From: an uncultured Eubacteriales bacterium
GTDB lineage: Bacteria; Bacillota; Clostridia; TANB77; CAG-508
Direction: 5' to 3'
DNA length: 64,000 nucleotides
Assembly (NCBI GenBank): GCA_905203305.1
Contig: CAJKVH010000003.1
Coordinates: 1 to 64,000 of the forward strand
Below are positions 26,214 to 36,521 of this stretch, in pieces. Each line of letters begins with the position of its first letter. Position 1 is the stretch's first letter. Both the position numbers and the translations under genes were made by a program. Under the pieces are notes generated by a model that worked only from the letters and a program-made list of their open reading frames with translations, did not search any database and was not told where the DNA came from.

Positions 26214-29200
26214 ATGTTAAAAGCAAAGAAAAAATTAGATGCAATAATTGCAATAGAAATAATAATTACAATGACATTATATTATTTCGTTTTTGTTGGA
26301 ATGACAGCAGTAACATATGCTATAGATGTAGTAAAAACGAATCATGCAAATGTAGAATATGAAGCATATTTCGAAAATGAAAAAGGAGAGAAGCTAGAGA
26401 AAATAGAAGACAATATAGATAAAGAAGAATATCTATATGTAGACGTAACAGTAAAAAATGAAGGATACTTCAATGGAGAAATAAGCTTAGAGAACAACAA
26501 TTTCAACATAAAAGAAGACAAACTAAGTGAAGAAGTAGAAGAAATAAAAGACAACAAAGTAAAATTAAAACAAATAAATGCAGGAAGCACTTCTACAATA
26601 AAACTAGCAATAGAAGCAAAAAAGGATAGCAAAATAAAAGAAGAAAGCTTAAGTAGTAAAACAGAAGTAAACTTAGGTGGAAGCTATGTAAACAGTAAAA
26701 ATGTTGAAAAAGAAAAATACATAGAAATAAAAGGAAAAGCAGAAGTAGAAGTAAAATGGACATCAAAAGAAGACACAAAAGTAGAACTAGAAGGAAAGCT
26801 ATTAACAAATTCTGTATATGAAGTAAATGGAGAAAATAAAAGATTAGTACAAATGGTAATAGGAAGTAAAGTAACAGACAATAATTATCCAGTAAAAAAT
26901 ACAGAGATAAGTTTAAATGTGCCAGAAAAAGTAAAAGAAGTAAAAGTAACAGCAAGAAGTGTAAAAGGAACAAATAGTGGATTAGAGTTTGGAGAAGGAA
27001 ACTATGAGTACCAAAAAGAAGAAAACAAATTAACAATAAAAGTAGGAAATGAAGACAAAGAAAACGTAAGTTGGGAAAAAGGAGTAGAAGATACATTTGT
27101 AGTAACATATGTATTAAATCCAAACGAAAATATAGCAAATGAAGACATAAAAATAAAAGATAAAATAAAACTATATGATGAAAAAGAAATAGAAGAAGAA
27201 AAAGATGTTCATATTGAAGAAGAAATAGATGGAGTAATATCAAGTACAATAGAAAGTAGTGAGGATGAAATCTATAAAGGAAAGATATATACAGGAGAAG
27301 AAAGAAGCTATACAGAAACAAATAAAATAAATGTAGATTATATAGAAGCAGGAGACAAAATAGAAATAGAACAAAAAGCAGGAAAATATGTAGCAGGAGA
27401 AGAAGAAAAAGAAGCAAATATAATCTATAGAGAGACAAGAATAAACAAAGAAGAAATGAAAAAGATCTTAGGAGAAGAAGGAAGCATAATAGTAAAAGAT
27501 CAAAATGGAGAGATGGTAGCAGAAATAAATAAAGACAGCGAAACAAACGAAGAAGGAAAAGTAGTAATAACATATCCAGAAGACGAAAAAGAAATAAAAC
27601 TAGAAACAAGTAAACCAGAAAATATAGGAACATTAAATATAGAAAACACAAAAGTAATAAAAGATGCAGGATATGGAAGAGACGAAATAAAAAATATAAC
27701 AAAAATAAGAGAAAAAACAACAGTAAATACAAAAGTAGCAGAAAAAGAAATAAACTTAAAAGAAACAGAAACAGAAGGAAAAATAGACATAGATACAAAC
27801 AAAATATCAACAGTAGCAGAAAATCAAACAATAACAGTAAATGCAACATTAGAAGCAAATGATGAAAGTAAAAACTTATATAAAAATCCAACAGTAACAG
27901 TAAAATTACCAAAAGAAATGACATTAAAAACAGCACAATATGCAGCATTATATAAAAACGGATTAGAAGTAGAAGATGTAAGATCAAGTAAAAACGAGAA
28001 TGGAGAGAATGAAATAAACATCAAATTAAAAGGAGAGCAAGAAAAATACGACGTAACAGGAGGAACAAAAATCTGCTTAAAATTAGATGTAGCAACAAAC
28101 AAATTAACACCAAGTAAGAAAAGTCAAATAGATATGACATATACAAACGAAAATGGAAGTGAAGTAAAAACAACATCAGCAGACATAAACTTCGAATCTC
28201 AATACGGTTTAATGTTATATAACAGATTAATAGACTTTAACAATAATGAAAAAGTAGAAACAATAGATCAAGAAACTAAAAAAGGATTCTTGGAAATGAA
28301 TTCAAATGAAAAAGAAGCAAAATTACAAACAGCATTAATAAATAACTATGATGAAGAAATAAAAAATGTTGTTTTAATAGGAAAATTACCAGCAAAAGAT
28401 GAAAACAATACATTTAAAATTGGCATTAAAAATATAGGAACAAATAAAGAAAATGCAAAAGTATATTATTCAAATAAAACAGATGTATCAGCTGATGATG
28501 AAAGTTGGGGAGAAGCAAATCAAGAAGCATCTAGTTATAAAATTGAAATAGATTCAATAAAGCCAGAAGAAATAGTTGCTATAAGCACAGATATTATTAT
28601 ACCTGAAAATTTAAAATCGGATGAAAATGGGATTATTTTATCTGATGTAAAATATAACTTAAAAGAAACAGAACAAAATAATAGTTCACAAATTGTTTTA
28701 ACAACAGGAAGTACAGCCGTAAAATCTGAAACAACAGTTGATAAAAATATAATAAATGCTCAGTCAGAAGAAGGAATAGTTGTAAATATAGCAGCATCAC
28801 AAGCAAATAATGTGTTAGCAGATAAAGACAGCATAAGAGAAGGAGAAACAATAAAATATAACATAAAAGTTACAAACAATACTGGAAAAGATTATTCAAA
28901 TGTTAAAGTAAGAGCAACTCAAAAAAATGGTAATGTATGGGATTATGTAGAAAAAACAGATCAAAAACATACTGATGCAACAAATTTTGAAGAAGTAAAA
29001 AGAAAGTACTATGAAATTACAAGTTCAAATGAAATAGCTTTAGGAAATATTGAAAGTTTGAAAAATGGCGAAAGTTATGAATTTGAATATAAATCATCAA
29101 CATATCTATTAAGTAATGAAAAAATAGATGGAAATGAAACTTATGGAAATATTTTAATTTCTACAGAAGATGGAACTTTAAATGAAAATTTTGTAACAAC

Positions 29201-31238
29201 AAAAAATGAAATTCAATCTGCAAAACTACAAGTAGATATAAAAAATTCTAAAAGTGAAGAATATATTTGGTATGAAAATGGTAGTTATTCAGCAACAATG
29301 AATGTAAGAAATATTAGTAGTGAATCTTTAAATAACATTCAAGCAGAAATGACATTAAGTAAAGAACTAAGTGACAGCATTGATTTAGATAATTATAATT
29401 TTAATTATATGGCATCAGTAGTAAATGAAAACGAAGAAGATGATGATGACAGTAGAGACAACTTAGAAGGTATAGAATTTACTAAAATTGAGAAAAAAGA
29501 AACAGGAGAAGCTGTTATAAAATTTAATATATCTAGTTTGAAAGCTGGGGAAAGCAAAAATATTGCATTTATGCTATCAGCTTCAAATATTGATACAGAA
29601 ACAAAAGCAGAATATATACTTGCAACATTAATAACAGAAGATAATCAAAACTATACTTCAAAATTTGAAAGAGATGTATATAAAAATCATAGAGATTTAA
29701 AAATAAGTTTAACAGGAACATCTAATGGAAATGATGTAACAGAAGATTCAAAATTAAACAATGAAGATGAAGTTAAGTTTTTAGCAACAATAGAAAATAA
29801 AGATACAAAAAAATCAACAATGCAAATAATATACAGCCTAGATACAACTTTAGATATAAAAAATGCAAGTATAAATAATTCTAATGACGTTATTTCAGAT
29901 TTCTCAAATAATACATTAGAATTAAGAGATATAGAATTAGAGCCAGGACAAAAAATGGAGATTGAAGTAACAGCTGCAGTTAATGGATTTGATACAGATA
30001 AAACCGAAAGCACAATATCTGCGTATGATAATGGAACAGCAACAAATGTGACAGCTAATTTATCATTTGGAGTAAATAGGGTTGAACCAGAAGATCCAGA
30101 AGAACCAAATCCAGATAACCCAGATCCCGATAATCCTGATCCAGACAATCCAGAACCTGATAATCCAGATGATACAAACAACACAAATACAAGCAATACA
30201 ACTCAAAACAATACTGGATCAAACACAAATGGTAATAATAATGGAAACAATTCAGGAAAACAAAATACAGATGAAAATAAAAAATATGTTGTTAAAGGAA
30301 CAGCTTGGTTAGATGAAAATAAAGATGGTAAAAAATCATCTAATGAAAAGAAAATAGCAAAAGTGCAAGTTAGTGCAATAAATACTATAAATAATCAAGT
30401 ATCAGATACAGTATCTACTGACTCAAATGGTGAATACAGCTTAAAATTATCAAAAGGAAAATATATATTTATATTTAAATATGATAATAGCTTATATAAA
30501 GCAACAACATATAAAGTAAAAGGTGCAAGCGAAGAGGAATGCTCTTATGTAGTAGAAGGAGAATATACATTAAACGGACAAAAAGTAACAGGTGGAGCAA
30601 CAGATGAAATAACATTAGATGGAGATTTATCAAATTTAAATATTGGATTGATCTCAAAAAATACATTTGATTTACAAATACAAAAAAGTGTAAATAAAAT
30701 AATTGTTAAAAACAGTGCAGGAACAAAAACTTATGAGCAAAAAGATGGAACACAGCTTGCAAAAGCAGAAATAAAATCTAAATATTTAAAAGATTCTTTG
30801 GTTATAATTGAATATAAAATGAAAATTACAAATGCCGGAGATGTAGCAGGATATGCAAAAAATATTGAAGACAATTTACCTGCAACATTAACATTTAGTT
30901 CAGAAATGAACAAAGATTGGTATAAATCTGGAACAAAAATATATAACACAAGCTTAGCAAATACATTAATAAAACCAGGTGAGTCAAAAGAAGTAACATT
31001 AGTATTAACAAAAACAATGACAGAATCAAATACAGGACTTATAAACAATAAAGCTTCAATTTCTGTAAGTTCTAATGTAGATGGAATGGAAGATAAAAAT
31101 AATAATGACTCACAAGCTAATGTAATTATAAGTGTAAGTACAGGTGCACTTGTAAGTTATATAGCAGTTGTATTAGGACTATTTGGAATATTAGGAATTT
31201 CAGCTTATATGTTTGTAAGAAATGTAAAGAAAAAATAA
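26214..31238 (+). CDS. Large secreted surface protein A2, paralogue of A1
   Basis: About 1,674 residues with the same plan as A1: signal peptide (IIITMTLYYFVFVGMT, then YAID), the shared 1.88-kb block, diverged DUF11-like modules, a Pro/Asp/Asn linker of PDNP repeats, an SdrD B-like domain (KGTAWLDENKDGKKSSNEK), a final DUF11-like domain, and SVSTG plus a membrane helix. Outside the block, identity to A1 is only moderate. The ATG at 26214 was chosen because of the GAAGGGAG site; a TTG seven codons upstream also opens the frame. First gene of the second operon. Confidence 0.8.
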   Translation: MLKAKKKLDAIIAIEIIITMTLYYFVFVGMTAVTYAIDVVKTNHANVEYEAYFENEKGEKLEKIEDNIDKEEYLYVDVTVKNEGYFNGEISLENNNFNIKEDKLSEEVEEIKDNKVKLKQINAGSTSTIKLAIEAKKDSKIKEESLSSKTEVNLGGSYVNSKNVEKEKYIEIKGKAEVEVKWTSKEDTKVELEGKLLTNSVYEVNGENKRLVQMVIGSKVTDNNYPVKNTEISLNVPEKVKEVKVTARSVKGTNSGLEFGEGNYEYQKEENKLTIKVGNEDKENVSWEKGVEDTFVVTYVLNPNENIANEDIKIKDKIKLYDEKEIEEEKDVHIEEEIDGVISSTIESSEDEIYKGKIYTGEERSYTETNKINVDYIEAGDKIEIEQKAGKYVAGEEEKEANIIYRETRINKEEMKKILGEEGSIIVKDQNGEMVAEINKDSETNEEGKVVITYPEDEKEIKLETSKPENIGTLNIENTKVIKDAGYGRDEIKNITKIREKTTVNTKVAEKEINLKETETEGKIDIDTNKISTVAENQTITVNATLEANDESKNLYKNPTVTVKLPKEMTLKTAQYAALYKNGLEVEDVRSSKNENGENEINIKLKGEQEKYDVTGGTKICLKLDVATNKLTPSKKSQIDMTYTNENGSEVKTTSADINFESQYGLMLYNRLIDFNNNEKVETIDQETKKGFLEMNSNEKEAKLQTALINNYDEEIKNVVLIGKLPAKDENNTFKIGIKNIGTNKENAKVYYSNKTDVSADDESWGEANQEASSYKIEIDSIKPEEIVAISTDIIIPENLKSDENGIILSDVKYNLKETEQNNSSQIVLTTGSTAVKSETTVDKNIINAQSEEGIVVNIAASQANNVLADKDSIREGETIKYNIKVTNNTGKDYSNVKVRATQKNGNVWDYVEKTDQKHTDATNFEEVKRKYYEITSSNEIALGNIESLKNGESYEFEYKSSTYLLSNEKIDGNETYGNILISTEDGTLNENFVTTKNEIQSAKLQVDIKNSKSEEYIWYENGSYSATMNVRNISSESLNNIQAEMTLSKELSDSIDLDNYNFNYMASVVNENEEDDDDSRDNLEGIEFTKIEKKETGEAVIKFNISSLKAGESKNIAFMLSASNIDTETKAEYILATLITEDNQNYTSKFERDVYKNHRDLKISLTGTSNGNDVTEDSKLNNEDEVKFLATIENKDTKKSTMQIIYSLDTTLDIKNASINNSNDVISDFSNNTLELRDIELEPGQKMEIEVTAAVNGFDTDKTESTISAYDNGTATNVTANLSFGVNRVEPEDPEEPNPDNPDPDNPDPDNPEPDNPDDTNNTNTSNTTQNNTGSNTNGNNNGNNSGKQNTDENKKYVVKGTAWLDENKDGKKSSNEKKIAKVQVSAINTINNQVSDTVSTDSNGEYSLKLSKGKYIFIFKYDNSLYKATTYKVKGASEEECSYVVEGEYTLNGQKVTGGATDEITLDGDLSNLNIGLISKNTFDLQIQKSVNKIIVKNSAGTKTYEQKDGTQLAKAEIKSKYLKDSLVIIEYKMKITNAGDVAGYAKNIEDNLPATLTFSSEMNKDWYKSGTKIYNTSLANTLIKPGESKEVTLVLTKTMTESNTGLINNKASISVSSNVDGMEDKNNNDSQANVIISVSTGALVSYIAVVLGLFGILGISAYMFVRNVKKK
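26331..28207 (+). repeat. 1,877-bp direct repeat, copy 2
   Basis: Second copy of 16784-18660, with T at 26378 in place of C at 16831 as the one difference noted. The near identity includes synonymous positions, while flanking coding sequence differs. Confidence 0.93.
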
Positions 31239-31253
31239 AGAAAGGAGAATAAA

Positions 31254-34200
31254 ATGCAAATAATAAAAAAGCTTTCATTAATAGCGATATTAAGTATAAT
31301 TGTAATATTCTCTTTTGAAAAATATAGTTATGGTTTTAAAGTAAAACATGATGAAGTATTTAAATATACAATTGGACAAATTTTAGGAAATAATATTGAA
31401 CAAGATGGTTGGTGGATGGGAGACGGAAGAAATAGTTGTACACAGGCCAACAGCGATAAGGGTTATTCAAATAAAATAGTTGGAGTTTATGAAACTCTAT
31501 ATAATAGTACAACAGGTAGAATAGTTGCACAAAGTGTTTCAAGTGAAGGTTATGGAAATATTTCAAATGCAGATGCAGATGCAATTAGGAACTTTGCAGC
31601 AGCAATGTCAATTGATCTTAATATTCAAGGTGTAAGAGATGCATTAATGAAATGTATGAATTCAGCAAATGCCAGAGCTTCAAAATTATCATATTCTGCG
31701 ACACTTATGTCAAATAACTATGATGGAAGTACTTATGGAGGATCATCATCAAAATGGGAAACAACTTACAATGCTACAAGAAAAGATTATAGAAATTATC
31801 AAAGCCTTAAAAAAGTAGATGATAGTCATGCCGAAAAATCTACAATAGTAACAGTAGATAATGTCGAATATGCAAGATTTGGTCCATACCAAATGAAGTT
31901 TGGAACTGCATCACTAAATGGAGTTTATGTAAATAATGTAGAGTTATCGGCAAGTAAACAAGTTAGATATCAAATAGGAAATGGAGCTGTAAAAACTAAT
32001 TTTAATGAGAAAAATGGTGATGCATTTAGATTAAATAATACAAGTTTTTATATATTAGTAAATAGAGCAAAACTTGATTCTATATTAAACAAAAATAATC
32101 CTACAAGTGTAACTATTAAATTTACACAAGGAAATTGGAATTATGCAAGAGGAAGAACCTTAATATGTAATAATGGTAATTACAAACAAGGAAATGCATG
32201 GTATACCTGGAAAACAGAGAGTGCACCAGGAGGAAGTGTAAGCTTTACAGCAACATATAATCCGTATGGAAAAATTATAATTGAAAAAGTGGATGAAAAA
32301 AATAATAGTAAAAAAGTCCAAGGCGTAAAATTTAAAATATACGGAGAAAGTGAAGCTGGAAAGGGTTGGATAAATTCAGATGGAACAGTTACAACTAATT
32401 TTTCATCAGCGTCAACATATACAACAGGTAGTGACGGAAAAGCAACAGTTCCAAAAGTAAAAAAAGGAACATTTTATATATATGAAATAGATGTTCCAAA
32501 TGGATATGACATAGAAGATCAAAGACTATTGTATCCAGATAAAAATGATCCTAAAGGTGTTGCAGGAAAAGATGCTTATGGAAAATGTGTATATATAAAA
32601 TCTACTACAAATAATTATAATACTGTAAATTTAAATGGAATAAAACAAAGACATCAAACACCAAGAGATCTTTCAATGACAAAAGTAGATAAAACCACGC
32701 ATGCGCCGGTTCAAGGAGCAGGATTTAAAGTGCTACAAAAATTAAGTAGAGACTTTAAACAAGGAGATACAAAGTTTAAACAAGGTACATATGTATGGCT
32801 AAAATCAGATGGAACAATATCTACTAATGTAAATGATGCATACGAATTTAAAACCGGAAAAGACGGAATTGCAAAGGTTTCAAACATATTATCTTATGGT
32901 ACATGTTATGTGTATGAAACAACTGCTGGTGGAGATTATGAACTAATAGAACAAGAAGAAGGATATTTACAAGGAAAACCAGATGATTATACAGGAACAT
33001 TTTTGACAGGCGAATGGGTATATATGGGTTCAATAGAAATAACAACTAACACAGGAACAAAAATATCTAAAGAAGTTACCAATGCCCACACAATGGGAAG
33101 TTTAACATTAACCAAAAAAGATTCGACTTATAAAAATGATTTAGGAACATCACAAGAACTATATTTACAAGGAGCAAAAGTAAAATTATATGGAGAGACA
33201 ATAGACAATAAATCTGGATGGGTAAAAAAGATAAAATTGTCTAATGGTAAGATAAAATATGATGTAGGTTCATATTCAGAAGCTGAAGAATTTACAACAG
33301 ATAGTAATGGAAAAATAAAAGTAGAACATTTAAAATATGGAACATACTATGCGTATGAAACTCAAGCACCAAAAGACTATAACATAAAAGAACAAGATGG
33401 ATATCATAAACAAAATAAAGGATCAAGTGATCTTGGAAATGATGATTGGGTATATTTAGGCTCAACAGAGGTAAGCTATGAAAAAGGAAAAGATATAGCA
33501 TATGATGTAGGAAACCAAAAATATATTGAAATAAAAGGAAAAGTGTGGCTAGATGAGCCAGATACCAAAGGAAATATTACAGATAGTATCTATAATAGTG
33601 CATCAAAAGATAAATTAGTAAGTGGAATGACTGTTAATTTATATAATGCAAAAACTGGAAAAAAATTAGCTACAACAACTACAAATGAAAGTGGAGAATA
33701 TGTATTTAATGAATCAATAATAGGAAGAAAAATAACATATTGGGAAGCATCATATTGTTATATAGAATTTATATATGACAATACAAAATACATATCAGTA
33801 AATCCATTCCAAGATGGAGATAATAGTATAGCTAATAACTCAAAAGCACAAGAAGAAGAAATTACAGAAACCGAATTAGATGATAATAATCTAACAGGAA
33901 CAACTGGAAAAAATCCAGGAATTGCAATAACATTAAAAGGAACAGACAAAAATTTAACAAAAGAAAAGATAGATACTAATGCAAAAGAAAGTATAGAAAA
34001 AAGGTTATTAACAGGATATTTTAATGGCAATACATATACAATCGAAAATATTAACTTTGGTATTATAGAAAAGTTCGTTCCAGATCATACAATAGGGGAA
34101 GAACTTGAATATGTAAAAATAAGAAGGGGTAATTATACATTTACATATAGATATGGAGATGATGCTGTAACAGAAGAAGGAGATTTACAATCAACAGTAA

Positions 34201-36395
34201 ACTTCCAAAATTCTAAAAAGACATTTACACAAAGTGTATATCCATCAGATATAAAATACAATATAGCAAATGGATTAGATGGAAACAGTGATAAAGCATA
34301 TAAAGTTTATGTAGTATATAAAGTACAAGTTAAAAATATTACAACAGAATCAGTTCCAGACATATATGACGAAAAGAGACTATGTTTGACGAGTCTAACA
34401 AATAGTTATGATACAGAAAGGTATGAATTAAGTCATGATGTATTACCAGGAGATGATGAAACTATTTCAAAAGACTTTAGTAAATGGAATGGAACATCGG
34501 GAACAGCAAGTTATGACTTAAATGATTCAAGCAAGAAATTCAAATCAGGAATTGGAAAAAATGAAATAGAAACAGCTTATATTGAATTTAAAGTAACAGA
34601 TTCTGCATTAAGCAAATTAGTAACAGAAGAACAATTAGCAGAAAGTCCAACAGTTGCTAAATCAATAGGTTATCATGTGTATGAAAGAAAAGATAAAAAC
34701 TGGAAAAATAAAGATACATATACACATAAAACTGTAAATGAAGAAAGAGAAAACGGATCATTATACTTAAAATGGAAATTATTTGATACAAGAACAATTT
34801 CAGGATCAGTATTTGAAGATCTAAAAGATAATTCTCGTCCAAATGAAAGAATAGGAAATGGTAAATATGACTCTCAAGAAAAAGGTTTAAATGACGTTAT
34901 AGTAAGCTTAATGAATGCAGAAAATACAGAATTTAATGGAGCAAAAGATCAAGAAACATATTTATATGAAGAAGATTTGGTGCAAAATCCATCTACTGGA
35001 AAATGGAGTAGATGTAAACAAAAAGCAGTTACAAAAGTTGATGAAAACGGAAATTATTCACTAAAAGGTGTAGTTCCAGGAAAATATTATTTGAAATTTA
35101 CGTATGGTGATGGAAAAACAACTATCACGGATTTAAATGGAAATATAATAAGTGTTGGAACAAAAATAAAAGGACAAAATGATACAATAAATAGTAATTA
35201 CTACAAATCAACAATTATAACTGGGGCAGCGCTAGATGAAACAAATGAAAAATGGTATTTAAATAGTATAAATGAGAAAGTAAATTCAATTGCAACAGAT
35301 AGCAAGGGAACTTACTATGATGAAAATGGAAATGCAAAAGCAAATAGACAAAATATTGACATAATAAATGCAAGAACAACATCAGATAAAGAAATAAACC
35401 ATACATCAACTCAAGATAAAGTAGTCATAGATGCAATAAGTCCAAATATGGATGTACAATTTGAATACATGGTAGACAATCATTATCAAGTAACAAATAA
35501 CAAGTTAAATGAGTTAATATCAGATTGTACAGGAATGTGCTTCGGAATAATAGAAAGACCACATGTTGAAATTGAGCTTGATAAATCTATAAAAAATGTA
35601 AAATTAACTTTATCAAATGGTACAAATTTAATAAATGGAAATCCAGAAGATAAAAATGTATCAGAATATTTAACATGCATGGACAAAGCAAATGCTAAAA
35701 TAGAGACAGATTACACAAACCTTTACGGATCAACAGTAACAATAGATTACAAACTAACAGCAATAAATAATTCAGAATTAGACTATGCAACAAAAGAATA
35801 TTATCAAAAAGGAAATATAGGTAGTCAAATGCCTGTAACAACAGCACTTACAAAGATAATAGACTATGTTTCATATAATAAATGTAATTATTTAGATCCA
35901 ACTCAAGGTGATATGATACAATTATCAGAAGAATATGTAAATAATGAGGGATACACAAAAGAAGATTATTATGAAGATGATATTATAAATAAAAATAAAG
36001 ATTATACAGATCAATTATTAATAACAGAAACACAAAATTTAACACCAAAAGTAGCAAATACAGGAAAATCAGAAGGAGACTATATAGTAACAGTAAGCAA
36101 ATTATTGCCAAGTACAAATACAGAAGAAAACCTTGGATGGGAAAGCTATTCTGAAATAATAGGTATGACAAACGTAACATATACACCACAATACACAAGC
36201 CACATGGGAAGCTATGTAGCAGGAGATACAAAAGCATACCCTGTAGGAACAAGTGAAGCAGATAATGCAGATGCAGTTATTTCAATTACACCACCAACAG
36301 GTAAAAACAAAAATACTGTAATTTATATAGTAGCAGCAGGAGCACTTATAGTAATAGCAGCAGGAGTTATAATAATTAAGAAATTTGTATTATAA
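31254..36395 (+). CDS. Large secreted SpaA/Cna-B surface protein B2, paralogue of B1
   Basis: A 1,713-residue protein, longer than B1 because it has at least three SpaA/Cna-B modules: IIEKVDEKNNSKKVQGVKFK to YIYEIDVPNGYDI; MTKVDKTTHAPVQGAGFKV to YVYETTAGGDYEL; LTLTKKDSTYKN to YAYETQAPKDYNI. SdrD-like modules follow (KGKVWLDEPDTKGNITDS; SGSVFEDLKDN with YSLKGVVPGKYYLKFTYGD). It ends SITPPTG, membrane helix, KKFVL, the same TPPTG motif as B1. N-terminal hydrophobic signal. AGAAAGGAG site, 15 bp after A2. Likely covalently anchored and stabilised by isopeptide bonds; inferred. Confidence 0.82.
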   Translation: MQIIKKLSLIAILSIIVIFSFEKYSYGFKVKHDEVFKYTIGQILGNNIEQDGWWMGDGRNSCTQANSDKGYSNKIVGVYETLYNSTTGRIVAQSVSSEGYGNISNADADAIRNFAAAMSIDLNIQGVRDALMKCMNSANARASKLSYSATLMSNNYDGSTYGGSSSKWETTYNATRKDYRNYQSLKKVDDSHAEKSTIVTVDNVEYARFGPYQMKFGTASLNGVYVNNVELSASKQVRYQIGNGAVKTNFNEKNGDAFRLNNTSFYILVNRAKLDSILNKNNPTSVTIKFTQGNWNYARGRTLICNNGNYKQGNAWYTWKTESAPGGSVSFTATYNPYGKIIIEKVDEKNNSKKVQGVKFKIYGESEAGKGWINSDGTVTTNFSSASTYTTGSDGKATVPKVKKGTFYIYEIDVPNGYDIEDQRLLYPDKNDPKGVAGKDAYGKCVYIKSTTNNYNTVNLNGIKQRHQTPRDLSMTKVDKTTHAPVQGAGFKVLQKLSRDFKQGDTKFKQGTYVWLKSDGTISTNVNDAYEFKTGKDGIAKVSNILSYGTCYVYETTAGGDYELIEQEEGYLQGKPDDYTGTFLTGEWVYMGSIEITTNTGTKISKEVTNAHTMGSLTLTKKDSTYKNDLGTSQELYLQGAKVKLYGETIDNKSGWVKKIKLSNGKIKYDVGSYSEAEEFTTDSNGKIKVEHLKYGTYYAYETQAPKDYNIKEQDGYHKQNKGSSDLGNDDWVYLGSTEVSYEKGKDIAYDVGNQKYIEIKGKVWLDEPDTKGNITDSIYNSASKDKLVSGMTVNLYNAKTGKKLATTTTNESGEYVFNESIIGRKITYWEASYCYIEFIYDNTKYISVNPFQDGDNSIANNSKAQEEEITETELDDNNLTGTTGKNPGIAITLKGTDKNLTKEKIDTNAKESIEKRLLTGYFNGNTYTIENINFGIIEKFVPDHTIGEELEYVKIRRGNYTFTYRYGDDAVTEEGDLQSTVNFQNSKKTFTQSVYPSDIKYNIANGLDGNSDKAYKVYVVYKVQVKNITTESVPDIYDEKRLCLTSLTNSYDTERYELSHDVLPGDDETISKDFSKWNGTSGTASYDLNDSSKKFKSGIGKNEIETAYIEFKVTDSALSKLVTEEQLAESPTVAKSIGYHVYERKDKNWKNKDTYTHKTVNEERENGSLYLKWKLFDTRTISGSVFEDLKDNSRPNERIGNGKYDSQEKGLNDVIVSLMNAENTEFNGAKDQETYLYEEDLVQNPSTGKWSRCKQKAVTKVDENGNYSLKGVVPGKYYLKFTYGDGKTTITDLNGNIISVGTKIKGQNDTINSNYYKSTIITGAALDETNEKWYLNSINEKVNSIATDSKGTYYDENGNAKANRQNIDIINARTTSDKEINHTSTQDKVVIDAISPNMDVQFEYMVDNHYQVTNNKLNELISDCTGMCFGIIERPHVEIELDKSIKNVKLTLSNGTNLINGNPEDKNVSEYLTCMDKANAKIETDYTNLYGSTVTIDYKLTAINNSELDYATKEYYQKGNIGSQMPVTTALTKIIDYVSYNKCNYLDPTQGDMIQLSEEYVNNEGYTKEDYYEDDIINKNKDYTDQLLITETQNLTPKVANTGKSEGDYIVTVSKLLPSTNTEENLGWESYSEIIGMTNVTYTPQYTSHMGSYVAGDTKAYPVGTSEADNADAVISITPPTGKNKNTVIYIVAAGALIVIAAGVIIIKKFVL

Positions 36396-36401
36396 TAAAA
36401 T

Positions 36402-36434
36402 AAAAGGTCGCTTTCAAAAAGAAAGTGGCCTTTT
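36402..36434 (+). terminator. Terminator of the second surface operon
   Basis: Stem AAAAGGTCGCTTTC / GAAAGTGGCCTTTT with loop AAAAA and a following T run. Confidence 0.85.
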
Positions 36435-36454
36435 AGTCATTTTTGAAAAAAGAC

Positions 36455-36483
36455 TTGAATTTATGAAAGAGATATTGTATTAT
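36455..36483 (+). promoter_or_regulatory. Promoter of the first WG-repeat gene
   Basis: TTGAAT, 17 bp, TATTAT, 38 bp before the ATG. Confidence 0.6.
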
Positions 36484-36521
36484 AAATAAAGATTATTTCA
36501 TAATGAAAAGAGGAAAAAGAT

